NCBI GenBank assembly: GCA_031359995.1
Contig: JANMAT010000170.1
Location: forward strand, 1 to 51,648
Direction: 5' to 3'
Source: JANMAT01 sp031359995
Lineage (GTDB): Bacteria > Actinomycetota > Acidimicrobiia > Acidimicrobiales > Ilumatobacteraceae
DNA length: 51,648 nucleotides
A program made the position numbers and the translations under genes. The notes beneath the pieces are model-generated. The model had not been told where the DNA came from. It was given only the letters and a program-made list of their open reading frames with translations, and searched no databases. How positions within the stretch are numbered: position 1 is the stretch's first letter; each line of letters begins with the position of its first letter. This document shows, piece after piece, positions 41,888 through 49,237 of the stretch.

Positions 41888-42681
41888 GTGCCGGGCTCGC
41901 CCATCTCGCCATGTACGACCTGGCCGAGGTGCGCGGTGCGGTCGACGAGCTGTGGCGGGCGATCGCCGCTCGGCTCGGCCCCGACGCCCCGGCGGCGCTG
42001 ACGTGGCCCGCCGACATCGAAGCGGCGTGCCGTGGGCCCGAACTGGTGCTCGGCCAGACGTGCGGGCTGCCGCTCGTCACGGCGCTCGACGGCGCCGTCG
42101 CGGTCGTGGGCGCGTTCGCCCGCACCGGTGCGTCGGACCCTGACGCCCACTACCGCAGCGTGCTGATCGCCCGCCGCGCCGCGCCGCTGGTGGCGCAGGC
42201 CGGCCGCGTGGCCGCGGTGAACAGCTGGGGGAGCCTCTCGGGCTGGGCGTCGTTCGGGGCCGCGGTGCAGGCCGCGGTGCCGGGAGCGGCGCCGGCGAGG
42301 CGGACCCCGTTCTTCCGGGACGTGATCGTCACCGGCGCCCACGTGGCGTCCCTCCGGGCGTTGGCCGACGGCCGGGCCGACGTGGCGTGCATCGACGGTG
42401 TCACGCTGGCGCTGGTGCGGACCCACCGGCCCGACGCGCTGGTCGGCCTCCACGAGATCGGGTGCGGCCCGCGCATCCCGTGCCTGCCGCTGGTGACCGC
42501 CGCGGGGCGCGACGTGCTGGCGCTGCGCGCGGCGATCAGAGGCGCGCTGGCCGACCCCGGCACCGCCGGCGCCCGGCGCGCCCTCCTCATCGAAGGGTTC
42601 GTGCCCCTTGGTGCGCCTGACTACGCGATCGCCCGCCGACTGGCGGCGACGGCCCGGGCCGTGTTGCCGCCGCCGACCTGA
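41884..42681 (+). CDS. PhnD-like phosphonate/phosphate-binding protein without signal peptide
   Basis: A 265-residue protein with the type 2 periplasmic-binding fold of PhnD-like proteins: LVLGQTCGLPLVTAL, AVNSWGSLSGWASFGAAVQAA, VIVTGAHVASLRALADGRADVACIDGVTLALV. Family members are normally exported and feed an ABC transporter. Here there is no signal peptide and no permease or ATPase gene nearby. The GTG start overlaps the desaturase stop by GTGA, so the two are translationally coupled. A cytosolic ligand-binding or enzyme-like role tied to the desaturase is possible but unproven. Confidence 0.75.
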   Translation: MSAGLAHLAMYDLAEVRGAVDELWRAIAARLGPDAPAALTWPADIEAACRGPELVLGQTCGLPLVTALDGAVAVVGAFARTGASDPDAHYRSVLIARRAAPLVAQAGRVAAVNSWGSLSGWASFGAAVQAAVPGAAPARRTPFFRDVIVTGAHVASLRALADGRADVACIDGVTLALVRTHRPDALVGLHEIGCGPRIPCLPLVTAAGRDVLALRAAIRGALADPGTAGARRALLIEGFVPLGAPDYAIARRLAATARAVLPPPT

Positions 42682-42695
42682 GCGGGTGTGCGGCG

Positions 42696-43100
42696 TCAGC
42701 CGTTCTGCAGGAACTCGACCCAGTTGCCGTCGGGGTCCTCGACCATGGCGATGCGCACGCCGGGACGGATCTCCGTGGGCGGGATGCGGATCTTCGCGCC
42801 CGCGCCCTCGCACGCAGCAGCCAGCTCCTCGAGGTTGCTGACCGACATGGTCCAGTAGCGGTAGCCGCTGGCCTTGTTGATGCCACCCGGTGGGTTGCGG
42901 GCTTCGGGCGCCGTCTCGAACGACACCAGCTTGATGAGCGAGGTGCCGCACATCAACCGGTGCATGTGCATGCCCCCGGGCATCGGTCCGTCACCCACGG
43001 CCTGGAAGCCGAGCAGGTCGCGGTAGAAGGCGAGTGCTTTGTCGATGTCGCGCACGACGATGCCGAGATCGATCGAATCCTTGGTCAGTTGAACCCCCAT
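42696..43100 (-). CDS. VOC-family (glyoxalase-like) protein
   Basis: A 134-residue vicinal-oxygen-chelate protein: KDSIDLGIVVRDIDKALAFYRDLLGFQAVGDG is the first beta-alpha-beta motif, and RIAMVEDPDGNWVEFLQNG the last, with the Glu ligand. The first motif lacks the usual His, so metal binding may use another residue. Single-domain VOC proteins include glyoxalase I-like lyases, epimerases and resistance proteins. It lies 45 bases downstream of the LigD-Pol gene on the same strand. Confidence 0.75.
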   Translation of the reverse strand: MGVQLTKDSIDLGIVVRDIDKALAFYRDLLGFQAVGDGPMPGGMHMHRLMCGTSLIKLVSFETAPEARNPPGGINKASGYRYWTMSVSNLEELAAACEGAGAKIRIPPTEIRPGVRIAMVEDPDGNWVEFLQNG

Positions 43101-43145
43101 GTGGTGCAGTCTCGCCGGTCCGGTGCCCCGGGCACCAGCGGGCGG

Positions 43146-44114
43146 TCAGGCATCGTCGGGTTCGGCCGGCGGGGCGGCACCGTTGCGCTCGTCGCGCTCG
43201 GCCCACGCCAGCAGTTCGGTGAGCGCGAAGACGTGGTCGTCGATGGCGGCGTGCAGGTCGCCCAGGCGGGCGAAGCGCTCCGGCATGGTGCGCACCGTCA
43301 GGTCGGCCGGCTCCACCTCGGCGACCTCGTCCCAGGTGATCGGGGCCGACACCCGCCCGTCGGGAAAGCCGCGCACCGAGTAGGCGGCGGCGATGGTGTG
43401 GTCGCGGGCGTTCTGGTTGTAGTCGATGAACACGGTGGCGGGGTCGCGATCCTTGCGCCACCACGTGGTCGTCGTCTCGGTGGGGCAGCGCCGCTCGACC
43501 TCGCGGGCGAAGGCCAGCGCGGCGCGGCGCACGTCGCCGAAGGCGTGGTCGGGCGGGATGCGCACGTACACGTGGAGCCCGCGGCCGCCGGAGGTCTTGG
43601 GCCATCCGACGGCACCGAGCTCGTCGAGCACCTCGCGGACCACGCCGGCGACGCGGCGCACCGTGGCGAACGGGCAGTCGGGCATGGGGTCGAGGTCGAT
43701 GCGCCACTCGTCAGGGCGCTCGGTGTCGGCCCGGCGGGAGTTCCAGGGGTGGAACTCGACGGTCGACATCTGCACCGCCCAGATCACCTGGGCCAGCTCG
43801 GTGACGCACAGCTCGTCGGCGTGCTGACCCCAGCGCGGGAAGTGCAGCCGCACCGTCTCGATCCACGGCGGCGCGCCGGCGGGTACGCGCTTCTGGTGCA
43901 CCTTGTCGCCGGTGATGCCCTTGGGGAAGCGGTGCAGCATGCACGGCCGCTCGCGCAGCGCGTTGACGAGGCCGTCACCGACGGCCAGGTAGTACTCGAC
44001 CAGGCCGAGCTTCGTGAGCCCGATCTCGGGGAAGTAGACGCGGTCGGGGTTCGACACCCGCACGGTGCGCGCACCGACATCGACCTCGATCGCCGGTGCC
44101 TTCGCCGCAGCCAT
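43146..44114 (-). CDS. LigD polymerase-domain protein (NHEJ primase-polymerase)
   Basis: A 322-residue stand-alone polymerase domain of the LigD/archaeo-eukaryotic primase family. VRVSNPDRVYFPEIGLTKLGLVEYYL is the usual N-terminus, EWRIDLDPMPDCPF holds the catalytic DxD, and TSGGRGLHVYVRI the following conserved His. In NHEJ it fills gaps and adds ribonucleotides at double-strand breaks; the ligase and nuclease domains would be separate genes, not seen here. Its first 140 bases are overlapped by the 3' end of the ferredoxin gene in another frame. Confidence 0.88.
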   Translation of the reverse strand: MAAAKAPAIEVDVGARTVRVSNPDRVYFPEIGLTKLGLVEYYLAVGDGLVNALRERPCMLHRFPKGITGDKVHQKRVPAGAPPWIETVRLHFPRWGQHADELCVTELAQVIWAVQMSTVEFHPWNSRRADTERPDEWRIDLDPMPDCPFATVRRVAGVVREVLDELGAVGWPKTSGGRGLHVYVRIPPDHAFGDVRRAALAFAREVERRCPTETTTTWWRKDRDPATVFIDYNQNARDHTIAAAYSVRGFPDGRVSAPITWDEVAEVEPADLTVRTMPERFARLGDLHAAIDDHVFALTELLAWAERDERNGAAPPAEPDDA

Positions 44115-44490
44115 GGCGCGACCGTACCGACTTGGGGCAGCTCACCTTGCGGCCGTCGTCGCAGCGCGGGCAGGTGAACGAACCGTCACCGCTCGACCAC
44201 TGGGTGGTGCCGCACGAATCGCAGCGCCGCTGCCACCTGGCGCAGGTGACGGTGTCGAGCCGCTTCGACGCGAGCGGGCAACCGTGGCCGTGGCACGTGG
44301 GCCACGCCGGGTCGACCACGATCGCCTTCTCGGGGCACTTGTCGACGCAGACCGCGCAGTCGTCACACGTGTACGGGTCGATGGCGAACAGCCCGAGGAA
44401 CGTGTCGGTCTTGTGCAGCGCATCGGCGTGGCACGAGAAGTCGCACGCGCCGCAGCCGATGCACAGCGATTCGATGACGCGGAAGCTCAT
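43975..44490 (-). CDS. 2[4Fe-4S] ferredoxin with zinc-ribbon tail
   Basis: A 171-residue reading. Two [4Fe-4S] motifs, SLCIGCGACDFSCHADAL and YTCDDCAVCVDKCPEKAI, are followed by CHGHGCPLASKR and a zinc ribbon, RRCDSCGTTQW with FTCPRCDDG. Natural members would end near SCPKS at about 44120. Here no stop occurs until 43975, giving about 45 basic residues overlapping the LigD-Pol gene by 140 bases. That suggests a lost stop or small indel. ATG 44490 overlaps the zinc-ribbon gene stop (ATGA). It probably passes electrons to the diiron protein of the same operon. Confidence 0.75.
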   Translation of the reverse strand: MSFRVIESLCIGCGACDFSCHADALHKTDTFLGLFAIDPYTCDDCAVCVDKCPEKAIVVDPAWPTCHGHGCPLASKRLDTVTCARWQRRCDSCGTTQWSSGDGSFTCPRCDDGRKVSCPKSVRSRHGCGEGTGDRGRCRCAHRAGVEPRPRLLPRDRAHEARPGRVLPGRR

Positions 44491-44711
44491 CGCACCGACG
44501 ACGCGATGACGGTGTCGGCGGTGACGGGGTTCTGCGGGTGGAAGTGGCGGAGCTCGCCCATGCAGTCGGCGTGCACCCACGGGGCCACGTCGACGCGGGT
44601 GGCGGCGCTGGCCGCCTTGAACTCGGTGCCGTTCCACTCCCACCACCCGTAGGGCACGTCGAGCACACGCGTGAGGGGGCGGCCGCAGTTGGGGCAGCTG
44701 GGTGCGTTCAT
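44487..44711 (-). CDS. Small zinc-ribbon protein
   Basis: A 74-residue protein beginning NAPSCPNCGRPLTRVLD, a CxxC knuckle, with another Cys in WVHADCMGELRHFHP that could complete a zinc site with His. Trp-rich YGWWEWNGTEF may be a binding surface. It sits between the SCP2-like and ferredoxin genes, overlapping the latter by four bases. It may be an assembly or adaptor factor for the diiron/ferredoxin system. Confidence 0.7.
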   Translation of the reverse strand: MNAPSCPNCGRPLTRVLDVPYGWWEWNGTEFKAASAATRVDVAPWVHADCMGELRHFHPQNPVTADTVIASSVR

Positions 44712-44723
44712 GTCGTCGTTCCG

Positions 44724-45170
44724 TTAGCTCGTGACCGCGACGGCCACCCGGGCGGCGCCGTCGAAGTACTCCTGCAGGGTCTGGTTGAAGCGGGAGAACT
44801 TGTCGACGCCCATCGGGTCGTCGCCCCGCAGCTTGATGGCGTCGCCCACGAGGACGAGGCTGTTGATCGTCTGGCGGCCGGTGGCGGCGCCGTGGGTGCG
44901 GATGTCGTCGAACATCGTCTGCCACGCGTCCAACGGACCTTCCATGCGGAAGTCGGCCAGTCGGGCCTCCTCCACCCCCACGGCCTGCACGCCTTCGCAT
45001 CGCAGCGCTGCGAAGACCAGCTCCGCCACGAAGGCGCTGCCGTCGGGACGGTGCATCACGAGGGCGGCCACCATGTCGGCGTCGCCCAGCACCGTGAGGC
45101 GCTCCGGATGTTCGTTCATCTCGTTGGCCATGGCCTCGAAGAAGGGCACGGCGTCGACCAGGATGATCAT
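44724..45170 (-). CDS. SCP2-like lipid-binding domain protein
   Basis: A 148-residue protein. The C-terminal two-thirds resembles the sterol carrier protein 2 fold: ADFRMEGPLDAWQTMFDDIRTHG, TINSLVLVGDAIKLRGDDPMGVDKFSRFNQTLQEYFDGA. The pattern of a G-p-x-x-x-W strand, then a loop ending in R-F-x-Q-T-L-Q is typical. Such domains bind acyl chains or sterols. It is encoded three bases after the ferritin-like protein, so it may present or shuttle the lipid substrate of that protein. Confidence 0.65.
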   Translation of the reverse strand: MIILVDAVPFFEAMANEMNEHPERLTVLGDADMVAALVMHRPDGSAFVAELVFAALRCEGVQAVGVEEARLADFRMEGPLDAWQTMFDDIRTHGAATGRQTINSLVLVGDAIKLRGDDPMGVDKFSRFNQTLQEYFDGAARVAVAVTS

Positions 45171-45173
45171 GGG

Positions 45174-46268
45174 TCAGTTCTCCAGCACGGTGTTGGGATC
45201 GATGCCGAGCAGCTCCAGCGGGAGCTTGGTGCGGTGCAGGCGGCTGATGCCGGCGCGCTCGCAGCGGGCGAGGTACGAGGTGAACTGCTTGCGCTGGAGG
45301 TCGAGCTGCAGCGGGAAGCCCTTCGTCTCCACGTGCTCGATGCCGCCACCGAGCAGCACAGCAAGTGCCGAGCCGAAGTCCTGGTTCGTGCCGAAGCGGG
45401 TGAGCACGACCTCGCCGTGGTCGAGGGCCTCGTGGATCTCTTCGGCCACGTCGGGGTCCTTCTCCACCGCGTAGCGGATGTGCATCGTGCCGTAGGCGAC
45501 GTGGCGGGCCTCGTCCTGCATGGCCATGCGGAACATGCGCTTCTCCACCGGCGACGGGGCGATCAGCTCGCCCATGCGGAAGATGTCGAGGATGAAGCCC
45601 TCGCCCAGCAGGTGCATGAGCGCGGTCGCCTGGGTGTAGGTCTTGGCCTCCAGGATCGTGCGCAGCAGGCCCTCGCTCTGGCCTCGCGACATGAGCAGGC
45701 CGCCACCGTTGGCCAGGGCCCGCTTGCGGAACACCTCGGCGTGGCGGGCCTCGTCCATGATCTGGGTGCAGAGGAACATCTTGGCTTCGAGGAAGTCGTG
45801 GTTCATGCGCCACATCCACTTGGCCGGCAGGTCGGCCGCGATCATCTCGACCTCGGTCAGCGTGGTGCAGACCTGGCAGATGGCGTGCTCGAGATCGGGC
45901 GGCAGGTCGCGCAGCTCGCCCCAGGGGATGTCGCGCGTGGCGCTCCACTGGCGGGCCACCGCCTCTTCGTAGAGCTCCCGCACGTTGTCGGACCAGACGT
46001 CGGTCTTCTTGTTGAGGATGTAGCCCATGTCGGGCGTGTCGGGGTCCACGTCGGCACCGCGCGGTGCCATCGACCGGTACTTCGGGTGGTCGGGCACCTC
46101 GCCGTAGGAGCCCACGGCGATGTCGAGCATGGTGAGGCCGCGCGGGCCCATCTTGGGCCGCACCCCCCACTCGCTGCGGTGGCCCTTCAGCCACGCCCAG
46201 TCGAGAGGAGCGCCCATCGGTGACATCTCGGGCAACCCCTCGTAGGTGTCGCGCTCGGCGATGGACAT
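45174..46268 (-). CDS. Ferritin-like diiron carboxylate protein
   Basis: A 364-residue ferritin-like protein with two diiron half-sites: Glu139/141 in TLTEVEMIAADLP and E173-ARH (MDEARHAEVF), then Glu223 in HLLGEGFILDIF and E253-ARH (QDEARHVAYG). The two ExxH motifs and the spacing of about 80 residues match diiron oxygenases and R2-like proteins rather than storage ferritins. It heads an operon with SCP2-like, zinc-ribbon and ferredoxin genes, which suggests a ferredoxin-driven hydroxylase or desaturase of a lipid. A seven-base inverted repeat 40 bases upstream may be its operator. Confidence 0.82.
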   Translation of the reverse strand: MSIAERDTYEGLPEMSPMGAPLDWAWLKGHRSEWGVRPKMGPRGLTMLDIAVGSYGEVPDHPKYRSMAPRGADVDPDTPDMGYILNKKTDVWSDNVRELYEEAVARQWSATRDIPWGELRDLPPDLEHAICQVCTTLTEVEMIAADLPAKWMWRMNHDFLEAKMFLCTQIMDEARHAEVFRKRALANGGGLLMSRGQSEGLLRTILEAKTYTQATALMHLLGEGFILDIFRMGELIAPSPVEKRMFRMAMQDEARHVAYGTMHIRYAVEKDPDVAEEIHEALDHGEVVLTRFGTNQDFGSALAVLLGGGIEHVETKGFPLQLDLQRKQFTSYLARCERAGISRLHRTKLPLELLGIDPNTVLEN

Positions 46269-46307
46269 GGACGCCTCGTTTCCCCGGTCGGACCCCGCGC
46301 CGATGTG

Positions 46308-46334
46308 TGAGACGATCAGACCCCGAACGTCTCA
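46308..46334. promoter_or_regulatory. Inverted repeat upstream of diiron operon
   Basis: TGAGACG (46308-46314) and CGTCTCA (46328-46334) form a perfect inverted repeat with a 13-base spacer, in the 141-base gap between the AraC remnant and the ferritin-like gene. It could bind a dimeric regulator spanning two helical turns. A -10 could not be fixed with confidence. Confidence 0.4.
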
Positions 46335-46409
46335 GGCGATCTCAGGGCCGTCCGTCGTCGGCGCCGCGGGACCTTGGTCCCGGGCCACGGTGCACCGTCG
46401 GTGATCGCG

Positions 46410-46940
46410 TCAGCGCCCGACCGGTCTGGCGCGCCACGCGGTGGACGTGGCGCCCGTCCATCGGCGCACGGCACGGGTGAACCCGGCGACCGACCCGAAG
46501 CCGAGGGTCATGGCGATCTCGGTGACCGATCGTGACCGGTCGGCCAGGAGACCGAGGGCCCGTTCCCGCCGGGCGTCGTCGACCAGGGCGGCGAAGGTGG
46601 TGCCCGCGTCCCGCAGGCCCTGCGGCAACGAGCGGGTGCTCGTCGTCAGCGCGCGGGCCGCCTCGGCCAGGGTGGGCGGCGGGGGTCGGTCCGGCGGGCC
46701 AGGGCACGGACCGCGGCGACGAGCTCGGAGTGGGCGGCGTGCAGATCGGACTCGGCGTAGCCGCTGAGCACCTCGGCGACACGGGGGTCGGCAGGCGGCA
46801 CCACGCCTCGGAGCACCGCGGCCTCGAACACGATGCGAACGTCGGTGCCCGTGGCGCGGTTGCGGACAGTGCCCGGGTCGAGCTCGGTGAGCTGATCGAG
46901 CACGCGGTCGAGGATCGCGACGAAGGCGCGGTCCGGAGAC
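46410..46940 (-). pseudogene. AraC-family regulator remnant
   Basis: The DNA-binding end is clear at 46410-46680: TLAEAARALTTSTRSLPQGLRDAGTTF, then SVTEIAMTLGFGSVAGFTRAVRRWTGATSTAW. The preceding domain lies in another frame: RAFVAILDRVLDQLTELDP, VFEAAVLRGVVPPADPRVAEVLSGYAESDL, ALARRTDP. The switch falls at a CCCCC run near 46685. Sequence upstream of about 46940 is not AraC but the tail of a hydroxylase on the other strand, so the 5' end is deleted. It may once have controlled the hydroxylase or the diiron operon downstream. Confidence 0.75.
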
Positions 46941-46941
46941 G

Positions 46942-47130
46942 CACCGCTACCACCACAGCGCCGACCACAAGGTGAACTTCGGTGCCGCGACCTCGTTGTG
47001 GGACCAGCTGTTCGGCACGTTCCTCTTCGCACCGGCGCCGCCCGAGCGCCTCGGTCTGGCCGACCCCACGACCTACCCCGACATCGAGCACTTCCACCAG
47101 GTGCTGGCCTGGCCGCTGCGGCGTCAGTAG
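46942..47130 (+). pseudogene. 3' fragment of sterol desaturase/fatty acid hydroxylase
   Basis: A 62-codon tail, HRYHHSADHKVNFGAATSLW, then DQLFGTFLFAP, ending TAG. HxxHH followed by NFG-x-x-x-x-LWD-x-LFGTF is the terminal histidine box and signature of the fatty acid hydroxylase superfamily. The other histidine boxes and all membrane helices are absent because the sequence before 46940 belongs to the AraC remnant. It cannot function alone. Confidence 0.8.
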
Positions 47131-47636
47131 GCGTTCTTCGGTCGGCGCTTGCGGCGCCGGCACGCCACGTGGGTGTGGCGGTGGATCATCGAGTCGTCGA
47201 ACAGCAGTGCGCATGCCGGGCCGAACCGGCAGGCGTGGGCCAGGGCGGTGCGCGCCTCGTGCAGCAGCACGGCGGTGGAGCGCAGTGCGCCGGGCCGACG
47301 AACGGCCACGCCGACGTTGACCTCGACCCGACCGAGGTCGGGGCCGAGGGGTGACTCGAAGGCGGCGACGACGCGCTCGGCGTTGGTGAGCGCGTCGAGC
47401 TCGTCGATGATGGGGAGGCCGATGCAGAGCGCCTCGCTGTCGAGGCGGGCCACGATGGCGTGGGGCGGCGTGACGTCGGCGATGCGGCGGGCGATGGCGT
47501 CCTCCCGGCCGCCCTGCAGGAGGGCCCAGGTGTTGCCGACCGCCCGCACGACCATGACCCCGTAGCCGAGCCGCCAGGGCGCGATGCCCTCGTCGGGATC
47601 CCCCGTGTGCTCGTATGCGAAACCCGGTGTGGACAC
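47124..47636 (-). pseudogene. Degenerate GGDEF-domain remnant
   Basis: A 170-residue reading from GTG 47636 follows a diguanylate cyclase pattern: GVMVVRAVGNTWALL, IVARLDSEALCIGLPIIDELDALTNAERVVAAF, RVEVNVGVAVRRPG, LHEARTALAHACRFG and LFDDSMIHR. The GGDEF motif itself is replaced by LDSEAL, so it is catalytically dead. The N-terminal third of the domain and any sensor are missing, and a basic tail (ACRRRKRRPKNAY) runs seven bases into the hydroxylase fragment. It could be a c-di-GMP-like pseudo-enzyme, but decay is more likely given its neighbours. Confidence 0.55.
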
Positions 47637-47728
47637 AACGCAAGGTTCGGCACGCCCCCGGAACCACTGAGCGGCCACCACGAGATCATGACGGCAGCTC
47701 GACAGCTTCCAGAGACAAGCAGAGCAGA

Positions 47729-49195
47729 TCAAGAAGCGCCGACCGCGCCGGGTGGGAGGCGCCCCATCAGCCGGTCGGTGACCAGGGTGCCGGTGAGCGT
47801 GCGGTCGGTGTGACGGCCCCGCCACACGAGCTGCTGCTGGGCCAGGGCGAGCACCGCGGCGGGGTCGGTGAGAGGCGTCCGCCAGGTGGGGTCGGCGGCC
47901 AGGTCGAACGCGAGGTGGGACCCGTCACCGAACTGCACGTAGGCGCCGTCGACGGTGCGGGTGACGGCGAGGTGGCGGCGCTCGAGCCGCCGGTCCCACG
48001 GCCACACCGGGGCGGTGCCGCGGGCGAGGGCGACGTCGCGCCAGTCGTACTCCCAGTGGGCGGCGGTGCGCCACCACGGCGGGTCTTCGCCCCGCAGCAA
48101 CGGCGTCAGGGGGAACCCGTCGACCATGGCCGGCACGGGCAGGCCCACGGCCTCGCAGATGGTGGGCACGACGTCGACGTTCTCGGAGAAGTGGTGCACC
48201 ACGGTGCCGTGGGCGCCAGGGTGGTGGGGGTCGCGCACGATGCCGGGGATGTGGTAGCTGGACTCGAAGTAGCCGAGCTTCTGCAGGAGCCCGTGGTCGC
48301 CGAGCTGTTCGCCGTGGTCGGCGGTGACGATCACGAGCGTGTCGTCCCACGCGCCCGACCGGCGCAGCGCCTCCCACACCCGGCCGAGCTGGTGGTCGAC
48401 CTCGCCGATCATGCCGAAGTACTGGCGGCGCAGCTCGCGCAGCGCGGCGAGGTCGGTGGGCGCCGCCGCCTCGGCGATCTGCAGCGCCAGGTCGTGGAAG
48501 GGGTGCCGCTCGGCGGCGACGGCGATGGGCAGGCCGACCTCGTCGGGGCCGTACGCCTCGCTCCAGTGGCCGGCGGCGGCGTACGGCGGGTGGGGGCGCA
48601 GGTAGCTGGCGTGGGCGAACCACGGCCCGTGCCGGTGGTCGATCCAGGCCAGCAGGTGGTCGGTCAGGTACGTCGACAGGCTGTGCTCGGCCGGCCGCCT
48701 CGGTTCACCGGCGAGCGCGTCCACGAAGGTGGGGCCCGGGTCGTGGCCGAGCGACGCGAGCCAGGCCCGCCACGGCTCGTTGTCGGTGCTGAGGTCGAGC
48801 CCTACGGTGAAGCCGGGCAGGATCCCCTCGTAGCTGCGCAGGCGCACATCGGCCGGGTCGGTGATGCCGCGGGGGTCGACGGTCTGGTCGGTGTAGCCGA
48901 ACAGCGTCGGGTCGTACCCGGCGCGCCGGGCCATGTGGGCCACGTTGTCGAACCGGTCGTCGAGCGGTGTGCCGTTGGCGACCACGCGGTGGTTCAGCTG
49001 GTACGTGCCGGTGTACAGGCTGGCCCGGCCCGGCGCGCACGGCGCCGCCTGGCTGTAGTGCCGGGCCAGGTGCACGCCATGGGCGGCCAGGTCGTCGAGG
49101 TGCGGGGTGCGCACCACCGGGTGGCCGGCCACGCCGAGGCAGTCGCCGCGGAACTGGTCCAGGGTGATGAGCAGGACGTTCAGGGGCGGCGTCAC
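47729..49195 (-). CDS. Sulfatase / phosphonate monoester hydrolase family enzyme
   Basis: A 488-residue alkaline-phosphatase-superfamily hydrolase. The N-terminus NVLLITLDQFRGDCLG gives Asp metal ligands. APCAPGRASLYTG holds Cys53 of the C-x-P-x-R signature, converted to formylglycine in active sulfatases; Gly at the usual Ser/Ala position is a minor variant. VIVTADHGEQLGDHGLLQK supplies the Asp-His pair. It resembles choline sulfatase/phosphonate monoester hydrolase proteins. There is no signal peptide, so it is cytosolic. GTG 49195 follows a G-rich ribosome-binding site; it is divergent from the molybdoenzyme gene. Confidence 0.85.
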   Translation of the reverse strand: MTPPLNVLLITLDQFRGDCLGVAGHPVVRTPHLDDLAAHGVHLARHYSQAAPCAPGRASLYTGTYQLNHRVVANGTPLDDRFDNVAHMARRAGYDPTLFGYTDQTVDPRGITDPADVRLRSYEGILPGFTVGLDLSTDNEPWRAWLASLGHDPGPTFVDALAGEPRRPAEHSLSTYLTDHLLAWIDHRHGPWFAHASYLRPHPPYAAAGHWSEAYGPDEVGLPIAVAAERHPFHDLALQIAEAAAPTDLAALRELRRQYFGMIGEVDHQLGRVWEALRRSGAWDDTLVIVTADHGEQLGDHGLLQKLGYFESSYHIPGIVRDPHHPGAHGTVVHHFSENVDVVPTICEAVGLPVPAMVDGFPLTPLLRGEDPPWWRTAAHWEYDWRDVALARGTAPVWPWDRRLERRHLAVTRTVDGAYVQFGDGSHLAFDLAADPTWRTPLTDPAAVLALAQQQLVWRGRHTDRTLTGTLVTDRLMGRLPPGAVGAS

Positions 49196-49237
49196 GCCCC
49201 CCACAATGCCCGACGGCACAGCACTACCGTGGGAGCC

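Noticed and set aside
47615..49200. N-terminal 540-residue extension of the molybdoenzyme frame
   Set aside because: It is antisense to the sulfatase gene and low-complexity; the true N-terminus with the iron-sulfur Cys motif starts at 49238.
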